DNA of 64,000 nucleotides, taken from an uncultured Desulfovibrio sp. (lineage in GTDB: Bacteria; Desulfobacterota; Desulfovibrionia; Desulfovibrionales; Desulfovibrionaceae). The translations under genes were made by a program, and so were the position numbers. Below the pieces are notes generated by a model that was given only the letters and a program-made list of their open reading frames with translations, did no database searches and had not been told where the DNA came from. Positions 1-8,006 of this stretch are shown here, one piece after another. The stretch lies in the NCBI GenBank assembly GCA_900547595.1, contig URHE01000004.1, positions 1-64,000 on the forward strand, given 5' to 3'. Positions within the stretch are counted from its first letter, which is position 1, and each line of letters starts with the position of its first letter.

Positions 1-651
1 CGCGCCCATTGCCAGGGGGCCAAGCCAGGTTGTGCCCGGAATTCTCGCGATGATCTGCGCCAGGATCGCTTTTGCTGCTTCTGTGCCGATAAAGGGCGCC
101 AGAATGGCAATTATCAGGGCCTGAAATACTTCTGGTCCCAAAGTTCCCTTTAGCAGAGGGAGAATGACGGGAAGCAGCATTTCTTTATGCGTTATTACCC
201 TATCCAAAATTTCTTGGCGATGATGTTTATCAAAGTTCATTCCTTCAAGGATTTCGCGCTTCCGTTTATCTGGAAGGCGGGAAAACTGTTGGTCCACAAC
301 ATCGCCGCAAAATATTTCCAGACGCGCCTCCAGCGTTCTGGCAGTGCTTATATTCAGATTGAGCAATTCGCATAAATCATCGATCATCTCATCAATGCCA
401 ATGCCTGCCGGCTCATATCCCCGAAGTTTTCTGGTCATGTAGGCCACGTCATTGCTGCCCAGATACCGGATTTCTTTTTCCAGTTTGCGGTTGAGGGCAA
501 GGGGAATGGTTCCTGTCCCATCCCATGTATCATTGATTTCCTTCAAGCCCTCATCGTCTGTAAAACTTATGTATGAATCGATTGTCGCAATTAAAAAATC
601 GGCATCTTCCTTTGTGCAGCGGTTCAATATTTCTGTCAGCTGATAGCCCAT
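1..651 (-). CDS. UPF0174 (YaaW-type) protein, C-terminus beyond window
   Basis: The reading frame runs 217 codons from an ATG at 651 to the window edge without a stop, so the C-terminus is missing. GGAGGG lies five bases before this ATG; an in-frame ATG at 663 has no comparable site. The layout matches E. coli YaaW: an N-terminal DADFL motif (DUF3944-like), then a segment around NDVAYMTRKLRGYE that resembles YaaW's DSIANKLRGHG, a leucine-rich MLLPVILPLL stretch near residue 160, and a glycine/alanine-rich hydrophobic C-terminal part. The biochemical role of this family is unknown to me. Codon use is clearly AT-richer than the rest of the window (many AAA, ATA, TTT, GAT), which suggests transfer. 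It lies downstream of the 3' end of tRNA-Lys. Confidence 0.75.
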   Translation of the reverse strand, partial: MGYQLTEILNRCTKEDADFLIATIDSYISFTDDEGLKEINDTWDGTGTIPLALNRKLEKEIRYLGSNDVAYMTRKLRGYEPAGIGIDEMIDDLCELLNLNISTARTLEARLEIFCGDVVDQQFSRLPDKRKREILEGMNFDKHHRQEILDRVITHKEMLLPVILPLLKGTLGPEVFQALIIAILAPFIGTEAAKAILAQIIARIPGTTWLGPLAMGA

Positions 652-715
652 GTTGCCCTCCATTCCGTTTGCGGCATCCCGGGATCGATTCCGCTCAACC
701 CTCAGAAAGAATATC

Positions 716-748
716 GTTATCAATATAACAAATTGTCTATATTGACAA
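716..748. promoter_or_regulatory. Two adjacent palindromes before the UPF0174 gene, candidate operator/promoter
   Basis: Two short perfect inverted repeats sit side by side in an AT-rich patch: GTTAT-caat-ATAAC (716-729) and TTGTC-tatatt-GACAA (733-748). On the minus strand the second contains TTGTCA, which could act as a -35, with TATATT fifteen bases on or TATTGA seventeen bases on as -10. The position, 65-100 bp before the gene start, suits a regulated promoter. No regulator gene is visible in the window. Confidence 0.35.
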
Positions 749-773
749 GAATAGAATCCGCACCTTCCAAGCG

Positions 774-899
774 TTATTTCTCAGCATTTCCGGGTTTTCG
801 CTTCAACGTCACCTCCATGTCTGTGCCGTCATGGTGGTATTTGACTTCCAGATCGGACTTACCGACCTTTGCTGTCACACGAAATTTGCGCCAGGTCAC
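774..899 (-). pseudogene. Possible gene remnant or small ORF (41 aa)
   Basis: From a GTG at 899 this frame reads 41 residues to a TAA. The peptide is hydrophilic with protein-like alternation (TWRKFRVTAKVGKSDL, then EVKYHHDGTDMEVTLKRK), like the last beta strands of a larger domain. The frame stays open further upstream, but I see no ribosome-binding site. I recognise no family. It may be the end of a decayed gene in the atypical segment next to tRNA-Lys. The rest of 652-1292 shows nothing I can support as a gene. Confidence 0.25.
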
Positions 900-1292
900 A
901 CACGGGAGTAAGGTCCGGCCCTTTTTTCCTGTCTGCCTCCGGGGCGCGGAAATTCCTTGACCGGATGCCGGAAATCGTCTTTTTCCTGCCCGGGGCCGGG
1001 AGAAGTTGAGCTTTTTGGCTTAACGTGGGATAGTTTTGCCCTGCGCCGGGGTATGAGCCATGCCCGACAGGGGAAAAACGGCAAGGTCAAGGCCGCTGTT
1101 CCTCCACAGCATCATAGGGCCGCGGCGCATGTGCGATATGCGGCGGACCTGGCTGCCGCCCGGCAGTACACAACGACATGGCCGCTGCCAACGGCGCATA
1201 CGCGCGTCACCGCGGGGAACCAGGCGCGGACGGCCCTTTCATGCCCTCACTGGAGCAAAAAAGATGATGGCGATACTGGGTGACAAAAAAAC

Positions 1293-1325
1293 ACAAAAAA
1301 AGGGAATATGTTTCCATATCCCCTT
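1293..1325 (-). terminator. Rho-independent terminator of tRNA-Lys
   Basis: Read on the minus strand just after the tRNA: a GGGGATATG / CATATTCCC stem with a GAAA tetraloop followed by an unbroken run of T. This is a textbook intrinsic terminator. Confidence 0.85.
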
Positions 1326-1333
1326 GAAATATT

Positions 1334-1409
<76 letters not shown>

Positions 1410-1421
1410 GCAACAGAAAGA

Positions 1422-1450
1422 GTTGTATTCAACTGCCGCATGTTTGTCAA
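1422..1450 (-). promoter_or_regulatory. Sigma70-type promoter of tRNA-Lys
   Basis: On the minus strand TTGACA (1450-1445), a 17-base spacer and TACAAC (1427-1422) precede the tRNA 5' end by 12 bases. A start of transcription a few bases before the mature tRNA fits well. Confidence 0.65.
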
Positions 1451-3448
1451 ATGTTTTTTCGCCATTCTGAAAAAAAACGCCGGCTGACGGCAGGAAATAT
1501 TTTTTCGGCCATGCTCAACTCCCTTGTGCTCCTGCTGAGCCTCCTTGGCTTGATCGTTCCGTTCCGGACGCCTCCCGCGTGGGGGGCGGACGTGGCTGCC
1601 TCGCTCGATTTCGCCCGTGACGGCGACACCGTGGTCGCCGCCATGCGCTACCGGGTGCCGGATGGCTACCATGCCTACGCGCATGATACCGGGGAAATCG
1701 GGCGCCCGACCAGTTTCGATTTCACACTGGAAGGCCGGGGCATCATGCCGGTGCTCTATCCGAAGGGGGCGATCCAGCGCGATCTGTATGACCCGGAAAG
1801 CACCGTCGCAACCTATGAGGGGGACGTCACGCTTGTGGCGCTTCTTCCGGAAGATGCCCGGGGGCGTATCTATGCGGCGGAGCTGAACATGCTGCTCTGC
1901 TCGGCCAGGCATTGCCTGCCGGTGAACCGGAGGCTTACCGGCACCGTGCCTTCGCTGCTTCCCCCATTGTCCGGGCGCGACTGGCGGGAACCGGCACTGG
2001 CGCTTTTGCAGGATGCCGGCATGACGGAAACCTCCCGCGCTCCCGGCGAGGCTTCGGATGCGATCTCTCTGGAAGAGGGGGCCGCGCCCCCGCCGCGCCC
2101 ATCCGGAGCCGCCCCTGCGCCCGCTCACTCCGATATGGAGGCCGCTCCCGCCCGGCTTCCGCCGGACGGGGCGACCCTGCCGCCACCCGAGGATTTCGAT
2201 CTCCATCTGCAACCGCGGTATGCCGATGCGGAACTGGAGATTTTCGGCCTTGGCAAGGCGCTCCTTCTTGGCCTTCTGGCGGGGCTTATCCTCAATGCCA
2301 TGCCGTGCGTGCTTCCGGTGCTGACCCTCAAGATCAGCGGCCTGCTGCTCATGGGCGGAGGGGCGGCGCAGTTGCGGCTTTTCCGGGAGCACAATCTCTG
2401 TTTCGCCGCCGGGATACTGACGCTTTTCACCTTTCTGGCCTTTCTGCTCGGTCTGGCGGACCTCATGTGGGGACAGCTCTATCAGAATCAGGCGATCCTG
2501 CTCGTCATGCTCCTGCTGGTTTTTCTGATGGGGCTTTCCATGCTCGGCGTCTTTACGCTGCCGACCTTTGATCTGAAGCCGGGAGCCGCTGTCCGCAATC
2601 CACGCCTGCAGTCCTACCTGACCGGCCTGGTCTCCACGTTCCTTGCCACTCCGTGCAGCGGGCCGTTGCTTGGCGGCGTGCTGGGCTGGGCCTTCACCCA
2701 GCCGCTCTATGTTCTGGTGGTGGTGTTCTGGTCCGTGGGGCTGGGCATGGCGCTTCCGTATCTTCTTTTCAGTATCTGGCCCGCCATGGCACGCATCCTG
2801 CCGCGCCCCGGCCCGTGGATGCACGTTTTCGAGCACCTGGTCGGTTTTCTGCTGCTCGGCACCGCCCTTTACCTGCTCTCCATCCTGCCGGTGGAAAAGC
2901 ATATGCAGGTCCTGAGCGTCCTGCTCGTGGTTGCGCTGTGCGCATGGCTGTGGGGGCGTTTCTGCCCGCTTTCGGCGCCGCCTGTGCGCCGCCGTGTCCT
3001 GGGCGCGGCGGGGTGCGTCCTTCTGTGCTTTGCCGTCGTCTGGGTGCTGCGCCCTGTAACGCCGCTGCCGCACTGGCGCGATTTTACACCGGAATATTTC
3101 ACCGCCAATCTCGGGAAAAAGCCGCTTCTTCTCGAATTTACCGCCGACTGGTGCCCAAATTGCAAATTTCTTGAGGCCACGGTACTCACCGGCGAGCATT
3201 TGCGCGGCTGGAAGGCGCGCTACGGGATGGAGCTTATCCGCGTGGATCTGACGCGGCCCAATGCCTATGCGGTGCGCCTGCTGGAAATGCTGGGCAGCAA
3301 GAGCATTCCGCTCACGGCGTTGTTCCCCGCGGGGGATGGTGCGGCGGAACCTTTGGTGCTGAGGGACATCTACGCTGCGGAGGATTTGGAGCGGGCGTTC
3401 GCCCGGATGTTCTCCGCGCGCATTTTTCCGGAGCCCGCAACACCGTAG
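1451..3448 (+). CDS. dsbD: DsbD-type thiol:disulfide interchange protein
   Basis: A cytoplasmic-membrane protein that carries electrons from cytoplasmic thioredoxin to periplasmic disulfide isomerases and reductases. The 665-aa product has a signal sequence, an N-terminal periplasmic domain with the cysteine pair of LLCSARHCLPV, a long membrane section with the CcdA-type cysteines in LILNAMPCVLPV and FLATPCSGPLLGG, and a C-terminal thioredoxin domain with FTADWCPNC. This is the full DsbD order. The start is uncertain. ATG 1451 gives a positive n-region (EKKRR) before the hydrophobic core. ATG 1511 is also possible but would leave the signal peptide without positive charge. The frame is open back to 1403, inside tRNA-Lys. 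It appears to be transcribed alone. Confidence 0.9.
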   Translation: MFFRHSEKKRRLTAGNIFSAMLNSLVLLLSLLGLIVPFRTPPAWGADVAASLDFARDGDTVVAAMRYRVPDGYHAYAHDTGEIGRPTSFDFTLEGRGIMPVLYPKGAIQRDLYDPESTVATYEGDVTLVALLPEDARGRIYAAELNMLLCSARHCLPVNRRLTGTVPSLLPPLSGRDWREPALALLQDAGMTETSRAPGEASDAISLEEGAAPPPRPSGAAPAPAHSDMEAAPARLPPDGATLPPPEDFDLHLQPRYADAELEIFGLGKALLLGLLAGLILNAMPCVLPVLTLKISGLLLMGGGAAQLRLFREHNLCFAAGILTLFTFLAFLLGLADLMWGQLYQNQAILLVMLLLVFLMGLSMLGVFTLPTFDLKPGAAVRNPRLQSYLTGLVSTFLATPCSGPLLGGVLGWAFTQPLYVLVVVFWSVGLGMALPYLLFSIWPAMARILPRPGPWMHVFEHLVGFLLLGTALYLLSILPVEKHMQVLSVLLVVALCAWLWGRFCPLSAPPVRRRVLGAAGCVLLCFAVVWVLRPVTPLPHWRDFTPEYFTANLGKKPLLLEFTADWCPNCKFLEATVLTGEHLRGWKARYGMELIRVDLTRPNAYAVRLLEMLGSKSIPLTALFPAGDGAAEPLVLRDIYAAEDLERAFARMFSARIFPEPATP

Positions 3449-3470
3449 GACTGTTTTTTGCCCCATGCCC

Positions 3471-3497
3471 TAGTGAACTTTACGCACTGGACGATAA
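3471..3497 (+). promoter_or_regulatory. Candidate sigma28 (FliA) promoter of cheW
   Basis: TAGTGAAC, eleven bases, then GACGATAA. The second box matches the flagellar -10 consensus GCCGATAA at seven of eight positions with correct spacing; the -35 box is a weaker match. It lies 110 bp before cheW, a chemotaxis gene, which is the expected target class. Confidence 0.4.
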
Positions 3498-3606
3498 GGC
3501 ATAGTGTGACCACGCGTTTGCGGCACGAGAGGGCGAAGTCTGTCGCCGGGCGTGCCGGCCCCTTTTGCGGGTGTTTGTGGAACGCCAGTGAGACGAGGGA
3601 GCGGAT

Positions 3607-4083
3607 ATGGATCCAACTCTGAAAAAGCAGGATGATGAACTCCTGCAACTGGTGACGTTCAGCATCGGCGAAGAGGAATTCGGGGTGAATATCCTCAAGG
3701 TGCAGGAGATCATCCGCACCATGGAGATCACCAAGGTTCCCCGCGCGCCGGAGTTTGTGGAAGGCGTCATCAACTTGCGGGGCAAGGTGATCCCCATCAT
3801 CGACCTGCGCCGCCGGTTCGGTCTTGCGCCCAAGGCGCATGACAAGAACACGCGCATCATCGTGATCGAGATCAATAACGTCATTGTGGGCTTTGTGGTG
3901 GATGCCGTCTCTGAGGTGCTCCGCATTCCCGCAAGCACGGTGGAGCCGCCGCCGCCCGTCGTGGCCGGTGTCGAATCCGACTATATCAGCGGCGTTGGCC
4001 AGCTTCAGGACAGGCTGCTGATCATGCTGGACCTCGACAAGCTGCTCTCCAGCGAAGATATGGAAATGCTGAGCGCCATGTAG
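3607..4083 (+). CDS. cheW: Chemotaxis coupling protein CheW
   Basis: A 158-aa single-domain CheW protein that would couple methyl-accepting chemoreceptors to the histidine kinase CheA at the cell pole. Family signatures are clear: QLVTFSIGEEEFGV at the start of the fold, INLRGKVIPIIDLRRRFGL near residues 56-74, VVDAVSEVLRIP, and the closing LLIMLDLDKLL. GAGGGAG lies just upstream of the ATG. No cheA, cheY or receptor gene is nearby, so this is an isolated copy. A candidate FliA-type promoter lies at 3471-3497. The next gene on the same strand, 363 bp on, encodes a receiver-like protein, which may or may not be functionally linked. Confidence 0.96.
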   Translation: MDPTLKKQDDELLQLVTFSIGEEEFGVNILKVQEIIRTMEITKVPRAPEFVEGVINLRGKVIPIIDLRRRFGLAPKAHDKNTRIIVIEINNVIVGFVVDAVSEVLRIPASTVEPPPPVVAGVESDYISGVGQLQDRLLIMLDLDKLLSSEDMEMLSAM

Positions 4084-4446
4084 GTGTTCGCCGCACAGGA
4101 CGCGCGTTTTTTCGGTGTTCGGGGCCGCCCGCCGGCGGGCGGCTTCGGACGCTGAAGCGGAAGGGTTCTGGGGAAGCAGCGTCGGCTTTCGGCTCCTGGT
4201 CCGGAATGCGTCCGCGGCTTCACTACATGCGGTCGGCAGCGCGTTCTGACAGCCGGAATGCCCTGAAACGCGGCACATGCCGCGGCGGTGTGCCGTGCCT
4301 TCGCCTTGCCGTACAACTGCATCGCGCTTTCCGCAGCTCATGGCGCTTGCGGACGCGGTCTGGCCGGGCTATGCTCCTGACGCCATAAGGGCGGCGGACG
4401 CCGTGCTTTCGGCCATCCTGTTCCTGAGCGGAGGTTCAAAGCACGC
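4084..4446. other. Gene-free 363-bp stretch with a perfect 20-bp palindrome
   Basis: No convincing gene lies between cheW and the receiver/TPR gene. The stretch holds a perfect palindrome of ten-base arms at 4124-4143 (arm GCCGCCCGCC). It could fold after cheW, but no T-run follows. Open frames here lack ribosome sites and run into the next gene in a different frame. Confidence 0.5.
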
Positions 4447-5910
4447 ATGCCCCCCCCTCTCAATCTGCCCGCTGTGCTTCTGCTGTGCGAAAGTGAACCG
4501 CTTGGCGCCCTGGACAAACGCGCCATCCGGGAGGCGGGCGCGGCCGAGGTGCGGGTGATGACCTCCGGGGTGGCCGCGGCGCGCATGCTGGCGGGCCTTG
4601 CTCCGACGAAATCCGCGTTTTCCCCCGAAGTCATTGTCTGCACGCAGAAACTGGCGGACATGGACGGCGAACAGTTTTGCGCCATCCTGCGCCTGCATCC
4701 GCGTTTGCTGGCAATGCCCATCCTGCTTGTCCTGCCCAATGACAGTGAGGCGGAGCAGCTCAGAACCCTTGGCAGTGGCGCAAGCGCGCTGCTGGGGCGC
4801 CCATATTCCGTTCCCGTGCTTCAGGAAAAGCTCGCCGCGCTTGTTGCGGAACGTCCCCGTCTCGACCAGCTTCGCCGTGCCGCGCAGCATGCGGATACCA
4901 GCGCTTTTGACGCCGCGCTTGCCACCTACGGCATCCTGCTCCGGCCCGAGCGCCAACCGGAGGACTATTTCCGTGTGGGGATGCGCTGTCTGGAGGAAAG
5001 CCGCTGGAATCACGCCATCAGCGCGTTTCAGCGCGCCCTGCGCAGCGCGCAGATCAAGGGCGAGGCCGAGCTTGGCATGGCGGCGGCTTGGAAAGGCAAG
5101 GGCGACATGCTCCGCTTCCGCGCATGGCTTGCGCGCGCTGCGGAGACGTTCGTGCGGGCCCGCCGCTGGCATCGCGCGCGCACTGCCTATGTGCGGTTAT
5201 TGCAGGATGACCCTGACGCCAAAAGTCCCTTCATCGCCGAAGCGCATCGGCTCATCCGCGAAAAAGCCTATGAGGAGGCGGCTGAAACCCTGGCCCAGAG
5301 CCTGGACGTGACCCCCCGCGCCCAGGACAAGTTTGCGCGGATATGCCTTACGGCCCAGAGCCCGGAAGCCATGCTGGCGGCATTGGAGGCCGGACTCGGA
5401 AAGGCCATGGGAGATGCCGCCGGAGATGCCTTGAGCCGGGACATTCGCGAGAGCCTCACTGCCTTTGCCCGTGAGCGCGAAGAGCGTCAGCGCCAGGTCG
5501 CGGCGGAGCGGCAGTGGCAGTTGAGCCGGACACTGGCGGCGCAGCGCGCGGCTTCCGTGGAAAGCGCTTCAGAAAGCAACGCTGAAGATGCCGGCGTGCC
5601 GCGCCTCGCCGCCGCGGATGCGGACATGCCGGACCCGCGCGCCACCGCGCCCCGGGAGCATGCCCCGGCGGAGGATGCCCTTGCCTCTTCCGCAGATGTC
5701 GCCGCTGATGAACAGCACCCGGGGCGGCGCGTTTCACCGCCCGAGGGTGGCGAAAGCGAAATTTCCTCCCCGTCCGCTCCGGCGCAGCCGACGCTGCTGC
5801 CGTTGACCGAGGCCGAAGCCACCACCGGGCTTTTTGCGCGGCGCCCCAAAATCAATGAACTGCTCTCCGTCATGAAGCTCACCTGGAAACTCATGCGGCG
5901 CTCCCGGTAG
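4447..5910 (+). CDS. Degenerate receiver domain plus TPR-like helical protein
   Basis: A 487-aa cytoplasmic protein. Residues 5-135 fit the CheY receiver pattern (VLLLCESEPLG, VIVCTQKLADMDGEQFC, ILLVLPNDSE, LLGRPYSVPVL). The usual phospho-acceptor Asp is replaced by Thr in CTQKLADMDG, the acidic pair at the first strand is altered, and the conserved Lys of the KP motif is Arg. It is probably a pseudo-receiver that is not phosphorylated. Residues 150-320 contain helical repeats of TPR type (YFRVGMRCLEESRWNHAISA, AYEEAAETLAQSL). A Glu/Arg-rich helix, a disordered Ala/Pro/Glu region and a basic tail (KLTWKLMRRSR) follow. GGAGG lies 12 bases before the ATG. The exact role is unknown; a scaffold or signalling adaptor is possible. 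It ends 20 bp from the convergent TRAP operon. Confidence 0.8.
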   Translation: MPPPLNLPAVLLLCESEPLGALDKRAIREAGAAEVRVMTSGVAAARMLAGLAPTKSAFSPEVIVCTQKLADMDGEQFCAILRLHPRLLAMPILLVLPNDSEAEQLRTLGSGASALLGRPYSVPVLQEKLAALVAERPRLDQLRRAAQHADTSAFDAALATYGILLRPERQPEDYFRVGMRCLEESRWNHAISAFQRALRSAQIKGEAELGMAAAWKGKGDMLRFRAWLARAAETFVRARRWHRARTAYVRLLQDDPDAKSPFIAEAHRLIREKAYEEAAETLAQSLDVTPRAQDKFARICLTAQSPEAMLAALEAGLGKAMGDAAGDALSRDIRESLTAFAREREERQRQVAAERQWQLSRTLAAQRAASVESASESNAEDAGVPRLAAADADMPDPRATAPREHAPAEDALASSADVAADEQHPGRRVSPPEGGESEISSPSAPAQPTLLPLTEAEATTGLFARRPKINELLSVMKLTWKLMRRSR

Positions 5911-5930
5911 CGGCTCATGCGCGGCAATGG

Positions 5931-7229
5931 CTACGAAAGCCCGAGCAGCCGCGGCATGAAGGTGGACAGGCCCGGGAAGAGGATAATGAACACCAGCGCC
6001 AGAAGCGCCGCGCCGATGAGCGGCAGGGCGGCCTTGCTGATCTCCTCCATGGTCAGTCCGCTGATATTGGCGCCCACATAGAGATTGACGGCCACGGGCG
6101 GCGTGACCTGCCCCACGGCCAGATTGACGGTCATCATGATGCCGAACCAGATGGGGTCCCACTGGAAGTGGCTCATGATGGGCAGCATGAAGGGCAGGAA
6201 TACATAATAGATGGAAATGGCATCCAGCAGCATGCCCGCGAGCAGCAGGATGACGTTGATCATCAGCAGGACGATCCAGGGATCGTCCGACACGGAAAGC
6301 AACAGGGCCGATCCGCGCTCCACCAGCCCCACAGTGGAGGCGACCCACGAATACAGCCCCGCGCAGGTGACGACGATCATGACCACGGCCGTGGCCTGCA
6401 TGCTGGCGGAAAATATCTCGAAGAGCATCTTCACGCTGTTGATGGTGCGGTAGATGAAGATGCCCACGAACAGCCCGTAAAAAACGGCCACCGCCGCCGC
6501 CTCGGTGGGGGTGAAAATGCCGCCGTAGATGCCGCCGAGGATGACGGCCGGGGTGAGCACGCCCCAGAAAGCCTCCCGGAAGGCGCGCCCCACCGGCATG
6601 GTGCCGCTCTTGCCCCGGTAGCCTTTTTTGCGGGAAATGACGATGACCGCCCCCATGATACACAGGGCCACGAGCATGCCGGGGACAAAACCCGCGGCGA
6701 AGAGCGCGGGGACCGAGACGTTGGCGATGCCGCCATAGACGATGAAGGCGATGCTGGGCGGGATGACGATGGCGAGGCCCGATGTCACGGAAACCGTTGC
6801 CGCCGCGAAGTCCCGGTCATAGCCCACGCGCGTCATGCCGGGGATGAGGATGAGTCCCAGCGCCGCCACTGTTGCCGGGCCCGAGCCGCTCACGGCGCCC
6901 CAGAACGTGGCCACAGCCACGGTGGCCACGGCAAGGCCGCCCGTCATGGTGCCGGTCAGGGCCTCCATCAGCGTGACGATGCGCGCGGCGATGCCGGCGC
7001 GTTCCATGATATATCCCGCCAGGATGAAGAAGGGGATGGCCAGCAACGGAAACTTGGCGATGCCCGCGAAAAAGTTGTACGAGAGCATGGTCAGGCCCAT
7101 GTCCCATTTCCAGACCACCACAAGCGCCGCAAAGCCCAGGGAGAGGGCAATGGGGACACGCAGGAGGAGCGGCACGAGAAAAAGTGTCAGCAGCCAGAAG
7201 GCGGGGTCCTGAAAAAGCGTCGTTTCCAT
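5931..7229 (-). CDS. dctM: TRAP transporter large permease (DctM family)
   Basis: The 432-aa large membrane subunit of a tripartite ATP-independent periplasmic transporter, which drives uptake of an organic acid with the ion gradient. The sequence is hydrophobic throughout, with about a dozen membrane segments. Typical DctM features include LAIPFFILAGYIMERAG, the SGSGPATVAALG loop, and VTPPVAVNLYVG near the C-terminus. It follows dctQ and dctP on the same strand. The substrate cannot be read from the sequence; C4-dicarboxylates or other small carboxylates are usual. The stop lies 20 bp from the end of the convergent receiver/TPR gene, leaving little room for separate terminators. Confidence 0.95.
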   Translation of the reverse strand: METTLFQDPAFWLLTLFLVPLLLRVPIALSLGFAALVVVWKWDMGLTMLSYNFFAGIAKFPLLAIPFFILAGYIMERAGIAARIVTLMEALTGTMTGGLAVATVAVATFWGAVSGSGPATVAALGLILIPGMTRVGYDRDFAAATVSVTSGLAIVIPPSIAFIVYGGIANVSVPALFAAGFVPGMLVALCIMGAVIVISRKKGYRGKSGTMPVGRAFREAFWGVLTPAVILGGIYGGIFTPTEAAAVAVFYGLFVGIFIYRTINSVKMLFEIFSASMQATAVVMIVVTCAGLYSWVASTVGLVERGSALLLSVSDDPWIVLLMINVILLLAGMLLDAISIYYVFLPFMLPIMSHFQWDPIWFGIMMTVNLAVGQVTPPVAVNLYVGANISGLTMEEISKAALPLIGAALLALVFIILFPGLSTFMPRLLGLS

Positions 7230-7295
7230 GGCAGATTCGTGGGCGCGTCGCGGTCGTTGCCGGAACGCGGGCGCGGAGACCGGGCCGCGCCGTCG

Positions 7296-7775
7296 CTAGA
7301 AGTTGCCCGCGCGCAGATCCGCTACGGAACGCTGGCACATGCGCGCGATAATGAGCAGGGAAAACAGCGGCGTTGCCATGGTGTACCACCAGACAGGCAC
7401 GCCGAGGGATTCCGAAATGGACTCAAGCTCGTATTCGTCGATCACCTCAAGGGTCCCCGTCCAGCAGAGCGCGCCGAAAAAGACCACGCAGAGGGCGCAG
7501 CCGAGCCAGTAGCAGACCCGGCGCGCCGGTCGGGGCAATGCCTCGTACACGATGTTCATGCCGAGGTGCGTGCCCTGCCGGAAGGCGCGCGCCGTGCCGA
7601 GCAGAACGACCCAGACAAAAAAATTCACCGTCAGTTCCTCGCTCCAGGCAAAGGAAAACGAGGTGCAGTAGCGCACGATGACGTTGACGAAGGCCACGGC
7701 GGCCATGACGGCGAGCAGGACCGAGCCGAGCACTTCCTCAAAATGCGCGTTCAGGAATCGGAGGGGCCGGAACAT
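7296..7775 (-). CDS. dctQ: TRAP transporter small permease (DctQ family)
   Basis: The 159-aa small membrane subunit, with four predicted membrane helices and the family pattern SFAWSEELTVNFFVWVVLLGTA followed by a short segment and HLGMNIV. ATG 7775 is preferred over ATG 7787: GAGG lies six bases before 7775, while the site for 7787 is only two bases away. It lies 66 bp before dctM and 231 bp after dctP, separated from dctP by a strong hairpin (7953-7990). Confidence 0.92.
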   Translation of the reverse strand: MFRPLRFLNAHFEEVLGSVLLAVMAAVAFVNVIVRYCTSFSFAWSEELTVNFFVWVVLLGTARAFRQGTHLGMNIVYEALPRPARRVCYWLGCALCVVFFGALCWTGTLEVIDEYELESISESLGVPVWWYTMATPLFSLLIIARMCQRSVADLRAGNF

Positions 7776-7952
7776 GACGTACCTCATCTCCTTGCCGGAT
7801 GTTCCCGCATGCGGGGGCGCGGGCGTTTCCTGGCCGGCGGCAGGACGCAGGCAGCCTCATCGCCTGCGATGACGGGAACCGGCGCGGCACCGGCAATCAG
7901 GGGCGCTGTCAGGGCCCACTGTTTCAAAATGGAGCGGATGTTTCTCATCCGG

Positions 7953-7990
7953 CTGCCGCGCGATCTCCGGAAATGGCGACCGCGCGGCAG
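7953..7990 (-). repeat. Hairpin between dctP and dctQ
   Basis: Perfect ten-base arms (CTGCCGCGCG / CGCGCGGCAG) with an 18-base loop lie just after the dctP stop. There is no T-run, so it may serve as a processing or 3'-end stability hairpin that lets dctP mRNA outnumber dctQM mRNA, as is common where binding protein is needed in excess. Confidence 0.6.
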
Positions 7991-8006
7991 GATGTTCGCG
8001 GGAAAA

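Noticed and set aside
957..1283. 108-codon plus-strand open frame next to tRNA-Lys
   Set aside because: No ribosome site, mixed composition and no recognisable motif; an overlapping second frame is equally long.
4277..4558. 93-codon open frame before the receiver/TPR gene
   Set aside because: It overlaps that gene in a different frame, lacks a ribosome site and has no family pattern.
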